From Pseudobacter sp051955275 (GTDB lineage: Bacteria; Bacteroidota; Bacteroidia; Chitinophagales; Chitinophagaceae), in NCBI RefSeq assembly GCF_051955275.1, contig NZ_JBQCGW010000300.1:19793-83792 (forward strand): 64,000 bases of DNA. The letters are read 5' to 3'. Position numbers and translations under genes: made by a program. Below, piece by piece: positions 26,458-34,600 of the stretch (the first letter of the stretch is position 1; every line of letters starts with the position of its first letter). Below the pieces are notes generated by a model. That model did no database searches. It saw nothing but the letters and a program-made list of their open reading frames with translations, and was not told the DNA's origin.

Positions 26458-28527
26458 ATGACCAGTACAGATACTATGATGAAAGCCTATCGCCTGATGT
26501 GCACAGCAAAGGCGATGGCTGAGAAATATGAATCCAACAGACAGGTTTGTAAATACGTGCATTCCACCTCACGCGGCCATGAAGCCATTCAGCTGGCTAC
26601 CGCTTTTCAGTTGCTGCCCTGCGACTATGTGAGCCCGTATTACCGTGATGAGAGCATCCTCCTGGGCCTGGGCTTTACGCCCTACCAGCTGATGCTGCAG
26701 TTACTGGCAAAAGGTGAGGATATCTTCACAGGAGGCCGTGAATATTACAGTCACCCCAACTACAGGGGCAACGATAAACCAACCATCATTCACCAGAGCA
26801 GCGCCACCGGCATGCAGGCCATTCCAACCACCGGCCTGGCGCAGGGTGTGCAGTTCCTGGAACAGATCCATGCAGCTTCCCTGCCACTCGGCCCTGCCGG
26901 CGAAATGCCCGTGGTGGTATGTTCACTCGGTGATGCCAGCGTTACGGAAGGAGAGGTGAGCGAAGCCTTTCAGTTTGCCGTTCTCAAAAAACTGCCCATC
27001 ATATACCTGGTACAGGATAATAACTGGGGCATCTCCGTTAGTTCCGAAGAAGCACGGGCAATGGATGCTTACGATTATGCGGGCGGCTTCCCGGGTATGG
27101 GGCGCGTACGCATCAACGGTAGTGACTTTGAAGAAAGCTACAACAATATGCGCCGCATCATCCAGTATGTGCGGCAACACCGCGGACCATACCTGGTGCA
27201 GGCAAAAGTGCCGCTGCTGGGGCATCATACCAGTGGTGTGAGAAAAGAATTCTACCGTACGCAGGAAGACTGGAACAAACACCTGGTAGACGATCCCGGT
27301 CCGAAACTTCGCCAGCGGCTCCTGGAATCAGGCATTGCAGAAGCAGACCTTCAGCTGATGGAAACAGAAACCGTTCAGTTTGTAGATAACCAGTTTGCAA
27401 TGGCCGTACAGGCACCTGATCCTGATCCGGCAACCGTAACACAACATGTATTTGCCCCCACGCCGGTTACGGAAGAAAAGGGCAGCAGGAATGGCAATGG
27501 CAGTGGCGACAAGATCATGATGGTGGATGCAGCGCTTTTTGCCATCCGTGAACTGATGGAGGATTTCCCGGAGGCCATTCTATACGGCCAGGACGTAGGC
27601 AGAAGGCTGGGAGGCGTGTTCCGCGAAGCAGCCACGCTGGCCGAACAGTTCGGCGATCATCGTGTCTTCAATACGGCCATCCAGGAAGCCTATATCATCG
27701 GGTCTACTGTAGGCATGAGCGCAGTGGGCCTCAAGCCCATCGTGGAAGTGCAGTTTGCAGATTATATATACCCCGGCCTCAACCAGCTTGTTACTGAGAT
27801 CTCAAAATCAGCATATCTTAGCTGTGGCAAATTCCCCATACAGACCGTGATCCGCATCCCCATCGGAGCCTATGGTGGTGGTGGCCCTTATCACAGCGGT
27901 AGTATCGAAACCACGCTTCTTTCCATCAAAGGCATCAAAATAGCCTATCCTTCCAATGCAGCCGATATGAAAGGCCTGATGAAATCGGCTTTCCTCGATC
28001 CCAATCCCGTAGTAATGCTTGAGCACAAAGGATTGTACTGGAGCAAGGTTCCGGGCACCGAAGATGCAAAAGCGCATGAGCCTTCCCGTGATTATGTTCT
28101 GCCTTTCGGAAAAGGCATGATTGTAGCAGCGGCTGATGCAGCAAGAGTGAACGAAGGAAGTTCCTGCTGTATCATAACTTATGGTATGGGCGTTTACTGG
28201 GCTAAAGCAGCAGCAAAAAGATTCCCCGGACAGGTGGAGATCATCGATCTCCGTACCCTCTTCCCGCTGGATGAAGAGCTGGTGTATGAAACAGTAAAGA
28301 AACACGGAAAATGCCTGGTGCTTACAGAGGAGCAACAGAATAATTCCTTTGCGGAAGCACTGGCAGGCAGGATCTCACGCAACTGTTTCCAATGGCTTGA
28401 TGCACCTGTTGAAGTGCTGGGCGCACTCAACCTGCCCGCAGTACCCATGAACATGGTGCTGGAGCAGGCGATGCTTCCCAACCCTGATAAGGTTGCACAC
28501 CTGGTAAATCAGTTGCTCAGTAGCTGA
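26458..28527 (+). CDS. Thiamine-dependent 2-oxoacid dehydrogenase E1, alpha and beta subunits fused
   Basis: 689 residues. The alpha half (about 1-330) has the TPP-binding motif GDASVTEGE...NNWGIS and HTSGVRKEF. A Gly/Asn-rich linker (about 340-355) joins it to the beta half (about 356-689) with DVGRRLGGVFREA, FNTAIQEAYIIGSTVGMSA and the transketolase C-terminal fold (LRTLFPLDEE). The fused E1 decarboxylates a 2-oxoacid and transfers the acyl group to an E2 lipoyl protein. Fused E1 proteins of this kind are common in Bacteroidota and usually annotated as branched-chain 2-oxoacid dehydrogenase. E2 and E3 genes are not in the window, so pyruvate versus 2-oxoisovalerate cannot be decided. Confidence 0.92.
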   Translation: MTSTDTMMKAYRLMCTAKAMAEKYESNRQVCKYVHSTSRGHEAIQLATAFQLLPCDYVSPYYRDESILLGLGFTPYQLMLQLLAKGEDIFTGGREYYSHPNYRGNDKPTIIHQSSATGMQAIPTTGLAQGVQFLEQIHAASLPLGPAGEMPVVVCSLGDASVTEGEVSEAFQFAVLKKLPIIYLVQDNNWGISVSSEEARAMDAYDYAGGFPGMGRVRINGSDFEESYNNMRRIIQYVRQHRGPYLVQAKVPLLGHHTSGVRKEFYRTQEDWNKHLVDDPGPKLRQRLLESGIAEADLQLMETETVQFVDNQFAMAVQAPDPDPATVTQHVFAPTPVTEEKGSRNGNGSGDKIMMVDAALFAIRELMEDFPEAILYGQDVGRRLGGVFREAATLAEQFGDHRVFNTAIQEAYIIGSTVGMSAVGLKPIVEVQFADYIYPGLNQLVTEISKSAYLSCGKFPIQTVIRIPIGAYGGGGPYHSGSIETTLLSIKGIKIAYPSNAADMKGLMKSAFLDPNPVVMLEHKGLYWSKVPGTEDAKAHEPSRDYVLPFGKGMIVAAADAARVNEGSSCCIITYGMGVYWAKAAAKRFPGQVEIIDLRTLFPLDEELVYETVKKHGKCLVLTEEQQNNSFAEALAGRISRNCFQWLDAPVEVLGALNLPAVPMNMVLEQAMLPNPDKVAHLVNQLLSS

Positions 28528-28638
28528 TCCTTTACTCCGTTAGTTCCATACTACCCAATAAGTTGATATAGACTAGATAAGTATATTATCTTTCTACGTC
28601 ATACATCCCACTCATTGGCCGCTCGTAAAATTTTAACA

Positions 28639-28685
28639 ATGCGAATCGCATAAAAAGTACCTTATTTACGTAAAGTATCGTACTT
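28639..28685. promoter_or_regulatory. Cluster of palindromes before the transposase-like gene
   Basis: Three dyads lie within 50 bp: ATGCGA-A-TCGCAT (28639-28651), TTTACGTAAA (28665-28674), and AAGTAC (28655-28660) with GTACTT (28680-28685) enclosing the second. They occupy the promoter and leader of the gene at 28703 and could be its own binding sites or element ends. Confidence 0.4.
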
Positions 28686-28702
28686 AACCACCTCGCGCCG
28701 CC

Positions 28703-29422
28703 ATGAAGAACAAATACCTGAAAGGTGCCCACCTTTCCGAAAGGAAGGTCAGGGAACTTATTAAATTATTCTGCGATGATCTGACAGCCACACAGATCGC
28801 AAGCGTTACAGGCATCAGCCGTATCACGGTGAATGCTTATTTCAAGCTTATCCGCACACATATAGCCCGCTTCTGCGAAGAGCGAAATCCCCTGCGTGTA
28901 TCAAAAGGCACACATGCTTTTATTCCAGTTGACAGTACAGCACTTGGTTTGGATAATGCCGAGAACGGCTCCAGGAAGCCTTTCTATGGCATCTATAAAA
29001 AGGAGGATCATATCTACACGGACAAATTACCGGAAGTGGATGGTGACTGGCTGAACGACTGGATCAAGGGACGGGTTGATGCAGGATCGGATCTGGTTGA
29101 GAAATATTCACTACACCTGTACAAGGGAATTGCCGATTTCAACAGCATCAGGTTGCATCGCCTCAACGGAATTAACGGGCATGGCAATGGCATAAAGAAT
29201 GTACAGGATGATATCGATATTTTCTGGGGCATGCTCAAATCAAGGCTAGTGAAATTCCGCGGCCTCAATGGTGGCACCCTCTACCTGCACGTTAAAGAAA
29301 CTGAATTCAGATACAATCACCGTTCAGCGGACATCTACGAGATGTTGCTCGACATTTTGCATCAGCAGCCGTTGCATACATCAAAAACAATGGTTGCCAG
29401 AGAAAGCATTCCGGGAAAATAA
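28703..29422 (+). CDS. IS1595-family transposase homologue with degenerate active site
   Basis: 239 residues. The N-terminal helix-turn-helix (KYLKGAHLSERKVRELIKLF, LTATQIASVTGISRITVNAYF, about 4-50) and the C-terminal RLVKFRGLNGGTLYLHVKETEFRYNHR (about 181-207) clearly match IS1595/ISXO2-type transposases. The catalytic DDE/N set is not intact. Asp77 (PVDSTALG) aligns with the first Asp, but the usual HSDGW motif is replaced by EKYSLHL (about 134-140), losing the second acid. The third position is Asp172 (DDIDIFW) instead of Glu or Asn. The frame is open over full length and no flanking inverted repeats or target duplications were seen. This suggests a retired or repurposed DNA-binding protein rather than an active IS. 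The first RNA unit begins 5 bp after its stop. Confidence 0.8.
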   Translation: MKNKYLKGAHLSERKVRELIKLFCDDLTATQIASVTGISRITVNAYFKLIRTHIARFCEERNPLRVSKGTHAFIPVDSTALGLDNAENGSRKPFYGIYKKEDHIYTDKLPEVDGDWLNDWIKGRVDAGSDLVEKYSLHLYKGIADFNSIRLHRLNGINGHGNGIKNVQDDIDIFWGMLKSRLVKFRGLNGGTLYLHVKETEFRYNHRSADIYEMLLDILHQQPLHTSKTMVARESIPGK

Positions 29423-29427
29423 TAATT

Positions 29428-29510
29428 CGCAACCACCCGGTGTATTGGTTGCTGCATTCGAATTTTCTCATGTGACTCGCAGTTCCGGTTCTCCGGAACT
29501 GCCTATTTTT
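29428..29510 (+). ncRNA. Small-RNA-like unit 1 (antisense to susC start)
   Basis: Order: hairpin GCAACCA (29429-29435)/TGGTTGC (29446-29452); short linker; core GAATTTT plus CTCATGTGACTCG (29460-29479) with no self-pairing; hairpin GCAGTTCCGG/CCGGAACTGC (29479-29502) with loop TTCT; then CTATTTTT. The core and the terminator loop are shared with unit 2, while the stem sequence differs and remains fully paired. It begins 5 bp after the transposase-like gene, so it could be the processed 3' end of that mRNA or a separate transcript. The core pairs with 16033-16047 at the susC start over 15 contiguous bases. Confidence 0.6.
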
Positions 29511-29722
29511 AAAACCCGTCAGAGTGCTTTTTGCTCTGTTAATATGGATAATCTGTCATTTCGCACATTTTAACTATTTCCGGCAATAAATTTTGAGTTC
29601 TTTTGCATCTCGTAATAAACCCACACCTTCTCCTGTTTTAGTTGAACCTTCTTCCTGTATCGTATATTAATCTAATGTATTTCGAAATATTTCTCCGGGG
29701 ATTTCCCTTATGCTACTTCTGA

Positions 29723-29812
29723 CGCAACTCATCCCTGGATCATTAACCTTAGTTGCGGTATAGAATTTTTCTCATGTGACTCGAAGGTGGTTTCTACCAC
29801 CTTCTTTTTTTT
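29723..29812 (+). ncRNA. Small-RNA-like unit 2 (20-nt antisense to susC start)
   Basis: Same architecture as unit 1: hairpin CGCAACT (29723-29729)/AGTTGCG (29751-29757); linker; core GAATTTTT plus CTCATGTGACTCG (29763-29783); terminator hairpin GAAGGTGGT/ACCACCTTC (29783-29804) with loop TTCT; eight T (29805-29812). A promoter-like TACTTCTG (29714-29721) with TTTC 20 bp upstream (29690-29693) would start transcription right at the first stem; each box has one mismatch to consensus. Bases 29762-29781 are perfectly complementary to 16033-16052, including the susC start codon. No open reading frame is implied. It lies 147 bp before the LytTR gene. Confidence 0.65.
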
Positions 29813-29959
29813 CAGCATGCTGATTTTAGTGTTTGGATGGGCGAATAACGCAGTTTGGATCGCATATTCATGTGGTTTTGGCCAAATGGTAGTGATGAAT
29901 GGTAACGAACGATGCATTTTTGTTGTCAGATCAATGAATCACCAACAAACCTAATAGTC

Positions 29960-30409
29960 ATGAACGCAATGCACGCAGCGATGCAACATCTCACCCAGGC
30001 GGTACCCGACTCAGAAACTGCCTGGAAACAATTCTTCCAGGAATATTTTCCTGAGAAGGTTTCTCCCGATTATAAATCCAGGTTCCTCGTAAAGAAAGGA
30101 CATCAGCTGATCTCCCTTCCTGTGAACGAGATCCGTTATTTCTACCTCCGCGAAAAACTCACTTTCGTAAAGATGTCGGACAATAAGGATCATATCCTGG
30201 ATTACACCATCACAGAGATCGAGAAGCTCATCTCCCCGGAAAGATTTTTCAGGGTCAGCCGTCAGTTCATCATCAGCCATGATGCCATTGAAAAAGTGCT
30301 TGTGAGCACACATGGTAAGCTGAGAGTGGAAGTGAAACCGCTTCATCCCGATCCCATCATCATCAGCCGCGAGAGAGTACCTGCTTTCAAAGCCTGGCTG
30401 GGAGAATAA
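29960..30409 (+). CDS. Stand-alone LytTR-domain DNA-binding regulator
   Basis: 149 residues from the ATG at 29960. A short N-terminal segment (about 45 residues) lacks a receiver domain. The LytTR DNA-binding domain covers about 47-149 (RFLVKKGHQLISLPVNEIRYFYLREKLTFVK..., ERFFRVSRQFIISHDAIEKV...). LytTR proteins bind paired direct repeats upstream of target genes. An in-frame ATG at 29912 is possible but adds a segment without resemblance. With no receiver domain, it is not a classical partner of the histidine kinase at 38587. A terminator follows. Confidence 0.85.
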   Translation: MNAMHAAMQHLTQAVPDSETAWKQFFQEYFPEKVSPDYKSRFLVKKGHQLISLPVNEIRYFYLREKLTFVKMSDNKDHILDYTITEIEKLISPERFFRVSRQFIISHDAIEKVLVSTHGKLRVEVKPLHPDPIIISRERVPAFKAWLGE

Positions 30410-30420
30410 CAAGTGTATAC

Positions 30421-30453
30421 ACCGGCCCACACCCCGGCCGGTATCCCGTTTTT
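30421..30453 (+). terminator. Terminator after the LytTR gene
   Basis: ACCGGCC (30421-30427) pairs with GGCCGGT (30436-30442) across an 8-base loop, followed by ATCCCGTTTTT. Confidence 0.7.
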
Positions 30454-30522
30454 CCGCTTCACCGGATTGCATTCCCCCTCACTTGCCTGTATTGCAAACC
30501 CCGGCTAACTTTTTCTTCAATT

Positions 30523-30608
30523 CAGCAGCGCCACCCCGCTCCTGAAACTACATTATTCACTGTCCGGATACCTGTCAGTTCTGTGCACTCACGCACAGCT
30601 GCATTTTT
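30523..30608 (+). promoter_or_regulatory. Two hairpins with a T-run before the lipoprotein gene
   Basis: CAG-C-AGCG/CGCT-C-CTG (30523-30544) and CTGTGC/GCACAG (30581-30598) with loop ACTCAC, then CTGCATTTTTA. The second looks like a terminator 27 bp before the start codon at 30635. It could be a leader attenuator or the end of a short RNA; the evidence is structural only. Confidence 0.3.
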
Positions 30609-30634
30609 ATTGTCAATACACAAATCAAATCGTA

Positions 30635-31450
30635 ATGCTTAAAAATTTCAAAGTACTGCCACTGCTTGCAGCAGTAGTGGGAATACTGTCTGCATCCTGC
30701 AGTAAGAACAACGGTAAAGAGGAACCTGCACCTGAACCTGCACCGGAATACCCAACAGCCCCTGTTCAGGGAGAACTGCAGGTGCATTTTGATGCATCCA
30801 CCATTGAACTGGCCCGGGTGGATTCAGGATATGTAGTGCTGCAAAGAGAAGGCAACGGCCTGCAGTATCTGAAAAGATTCACCAAAGGCAATCATCTGCT
30901 GAGGATCGATATCGATGGAATGGCCGAAGGACAATACAGTGCCTCCTTTGTGATTGACATGAAGCTTAAGAACGATAACAAAGTGATCTGGCGGCAATTC
31001 AGGGTGAAGAAGGATCTGCGGCTGGTACAGACCGGCGTTGCCGTAAAAGCGCCCCTAAATGAACTGAAGAAAGAATGGAAGCCATACGTGGTGCTTTCAG
31101 ACGCCACCAGGAGCTTTCAGCTGACTGTTCCCATGGATTGCTCTGATCCTTATTTTGAATTCCTGAGGCGCGATCCCAAATGGGACTATGTACATTTTGA
31201 AAGGGCTGCCTACAAACGCACCGGCCCCAATTCCAAAACACCGCTGGGAGCTAAATCCTTTGAATGTGCAAACGGGGAATGTTTCGATGGCAACGGATTC
31301 ATCATCGATTCAAAAATATTTGAGGACTGGTCCGGAAATATCAGCGCCTACCCCTGGGATAATGCCGAGATTTTCCTCATCCTGCTAAATGAAGATACCG
31401 GTAATGACCTTACCATACTACACAGTTTTGATATCCCGGATGTACTGTAA
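30635..31450 (+). CDS. Hypothetical lipoprotein
   Basis: 271 residues, no recognised family. Lipoprotein signal with Cys at about residue 22 (GILSASCSKNNGKEE), followed by a Pro/Glu-rich linker (EPAPEPAPEYP, about 30-42) that would hold the domain away from the membrane. The folded part (about 45-271) is beta-rich by composition, with aromatic residues spread evenly, a Cys pair in ECANGECFDGNGF (about 220-232) and acidic ends. Expected at the outer membrane. It follows the LytTR gene by 225 bp with a terminator and two further hairpins between, so it is probably transcribed separately. Confidence 0.7.
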   Translation: MLKNFKVLPLLAAVVGILSASCSKNNGKEEPAPEPAPEYPTAPVQGELQVHFDASTIELARVDSGYVVLQREGNGLQYLKRFTKGNHLLRIDIDGMAEGQYSASFVIDMKLKNDNKVIWRQFRVKKDLRLVQTGVAVKAPLNELKKEWKPYVVLSDATRSFQLTVPMDCSDPYFEFLRRDPKWDYVHFERAAYKRTGPNSKTPLGAKSFECANGECFDGNGFIIDSKIFEDWSGNISAYPWDNAEIFLILLNEDTGNDLTILHSFDIPDVL

Positions 31451-31464
31451 TTGTCCATTTCCAT

Positions 31465-31476
31465 ACTAACGTTAGT
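31465..31476. promoter_or_regulatory. 12-bp palindrome upstream of gltB
   Basis: ACTAACGTTAGT is a perfect dyad 137 bp before gltB and 15 bp after the lipoprotein stop. It could be an operator; there is no independent support. Confidence 0.3.
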
Positions 31477-31612
31477 AAGAAAAATTAATTGAATAAATCA
31501 ACGGTATTATTATCTTTTTGTTGTAATTTCAGCTGGTTGCTTGTCCACTTTTTAAGATTCGTCTTATAAAGTGCGTTTATTATTAGATAAATTTCAAAAC
31601 TAATTGTCAACG

Positions 31613-34600
31613 ATGTCAAGTAACCAGGGTTTATATCATCCTTCCTTTGAGCGAGACGCCTGTGGTATCGGTTTCGTAGCCAATATCAAAGGTCACAAAT
31701 CCCACCAGCACATCTCCGATGCCCTCACAGTCCTCGAAAACATGGAGCATCGTGGCGCCTGCGGCTGCGAAAGCAATACCGGCGATGGTGCAGGTATCAT
31801 GATCCAGACACCCCACGAGTTTTTCTTCGATGAATGTATCCGCCTCGGCGTTCCCCTTCCTGCTTTCGGCAGGTACGGCGTTGGGGTGATCTTCTTCCCC
31901 CGTGAGATCCGTCTGCGGGAAGAATGCCGTGATATCTTCAACCGTTCCGTGGAAAAGCTGGGACTGGAAGTGATCGCTTACCGGAAAGTGCCTGTAAACC
32001 CCGATGGTATCGGTGCTACCGCACTCAGCGTGGAACCTGAAATGGAGCATGTGTTCATCGCCTGCCCTGACCATATCACCAACCCTGAAGAGTTTGAACG
32101 CAAATTGTTCGTACTGCGCAATTACGCCAGCCACGTGATCAATAATACCGTAAAGCGCGATGCTATCGGTTTCTACATCGCTTCCCTCTCTTATAAAACT
32201 GTTGTATACAAAGGCCAGCTTACCAGTAACCAGGTAAGGAATTATTTCCCTGACCTCAGCAACAAAAGAGTGGTGAGCGCATTCGGACTGGTGCACTCCC
32301 GCTTTGCCACCAACACATTCCCCAGCTGGAAACTGGCGCAGCCTTTCCGTTATATCGCTCATAACGGTGAGATCAATACGCTGCAGGGTAACCTCAACTG
32401 GCTGAAAACATCGGAGAAAGGTTTTACTTCCAATCTCTTCACCCGTGAAGAAATGGAAATGCTGCTGCCTATCGTAACAGAAGGACAGTCGGATTCCGCC
32501 TGTCTCGACAATATGATCGAACTGCTCACGCTCTCCGGGCGCTCACTGCCACATGTGATGATGATGCTCATCCCCGAAGCATGGGATGGCAATGAGGATA
32601 TGGACCCGGTGAAGAAGGCCTTCTACGAATTCCATGCAGCCATGATGGAGCCCTGGGATGGTCCTGCTTCCATCTCTTTCACCGATGGTAAGATCATCGG
32701 CGCCACGCTCGACAGGAACGGTCTCCGTCCTTCCCGCTATTGCGTTACTACGGATGACCGTGTGATCATGGCGTCTGAAACCGGCGCACTGCCCGTGCAT
32801 CCCACACTCGTGAAAGAGAAGGGAAGGCTGCAGCCCGGCAAGATGTTCGTGGTGGATATGGAGCAGGGGCGTATCATCAGCGATGATGAACTGAAATCGC
32901 AGATCACTTCACAGAAGCCATATGCTGAATGGCTCAACAAATACAAGATCCGTTTGAACGAACTGCCTGAACCACGCGTGATGTTCACGCATCTGGAACA
33001 TGATCAGGTGTTCAAATACCAGAAGGCTTTCGGCTATTCAACGGAAGACCTGGAAACCATCGTAGCGCCTATGGCCATCGATGGCAAGGAGCCGATCGGT
33101 TCCATGGGCACGGATGTTCCGCTGGCTGTTCTCAGCGATCAGCCTCAACATCTCAGCAGCTATTTCAAACAACTCTTTGCGCAGGTGACCAACCCTCCGA
33201 TCGATCCGATCCGCGAGAGAATGGTCATGAGCCTTGCCACTTTCGTAGGTAATAACGGCAACCTCCTGCAGGAAGATCCGCTGAGCTGCCATACCGTTGC
33301 GCTGAAGCATCCGGTACTCACCAATCATGAACTCGAAAAGATCCGCAGTATCGATACCGGTATCTTCCAGGCTAAAACACTGCAGTGTTATTTCCGGGCA
33401 GACGGAAAACCAGGCAGGCTGAAAGCCGCACTGGACCGTATCTGCCGCTATGCGGTGGATGCTGTGGAGGACGGGTTTGAAGTACTGGTGCTGCAGGACC
33501 GCGCCATCGATTCCGATCACGCGCCCATTCCCTCACTGTTAGCCACAGCCGCAGTTCACCACCACCTGATCCGTAAAGGACTTCGTGGTCAGGTTGGTAT
33601 TGTGGTGGAAGCAGGCGATGTCTGGGAAGTGCATCATTTCGCCTGTCTCTTAGGTTTCGGTGCAACTGCCATCAACCCGTACCTGGCGCTCAGTTCTATC
33701 CGCGACATGAAGCTCACGGACAAGTTGCAGACCAATCTGGATGCAGAACAACTCAAGAAGAATTATATCAAGGCCGTAAACGATGGCCTGCTGAAGGTCT
33801 TCTCCAAAATGGGAATCTCCACTTTACAGTCGTACCAGGGTGCGCAGATCTTCGAGATCATCGGTATCAACCATGAAGTGGTGGATAAATATTTCACCGG
33901 AGCAACCAGCCGTATCGAAGGCATGGGTCTGGATGAGATCGCAAGAGAAGCGCTCTCCAAGCACCTCTTCTCCTTCAGTAAAAAGAATGTGCCTGTTGAC
34001 CGTTTGATGGTGGGCGGGCTCTACCAGTGGAAACGCAAAGGTGAATTCCATCTGTTCAACCCACAGACCATCCACCTGCTGCAGTATTCCACCAGGATGA
34101 ACGAATACAATACTTTCAAGAAGTATACTAAACTGGTGAACGAGCAGGCTGAGAAAGCAGCCACACTGCGTGGCCTGTTCAGGTTCAGGAGAACACGCCC
34201 GGCTATCTCCATCGACGAGGTGGAACCGGCTGAAAATATCTATCGCCGTTTTGCAACAGGCGCCATGTCTTTCGGCTCCATTTCCTGGGAAGCACATACC
34301 ACACTGGCGATTGCCATGAACCGTCTCGGTGGTAAAAGCAATACCGGCGAAGGTGGAGAAGATGAAAGCAGGTACAACAAAATGGCGAATGGCGATAGTA
34401 TGAGAAGTGCTATCAAGCAGGTGGCCTCTGCGCGCTTTGGTGTAACCAGTTTATACCTGACCGAAGCAGATGAACTGCAGATCAAGATGGCGCAGGGCGC
34501 CAAGCCGGGAGAAGGTGGTCAATTGCCCGGACACAAAGTGGATGACTGGATCGGTAAGACCCGTCACTCCACACCAGGTGTTGGTCTGATCTCTCCGCCG

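Noticed and set aside
29512..29720. Possible third RNA unit between the two units
   Set aside because: CAGAG/CTCTG dyad at about 29520-29540 exists, but the core CTCATGTGACTCG and a terminator are absent.
31631..32362. 243-codon open frame opposite the start of gltB
   Set aside because: Antisense shadow of the amidotransferase domain.
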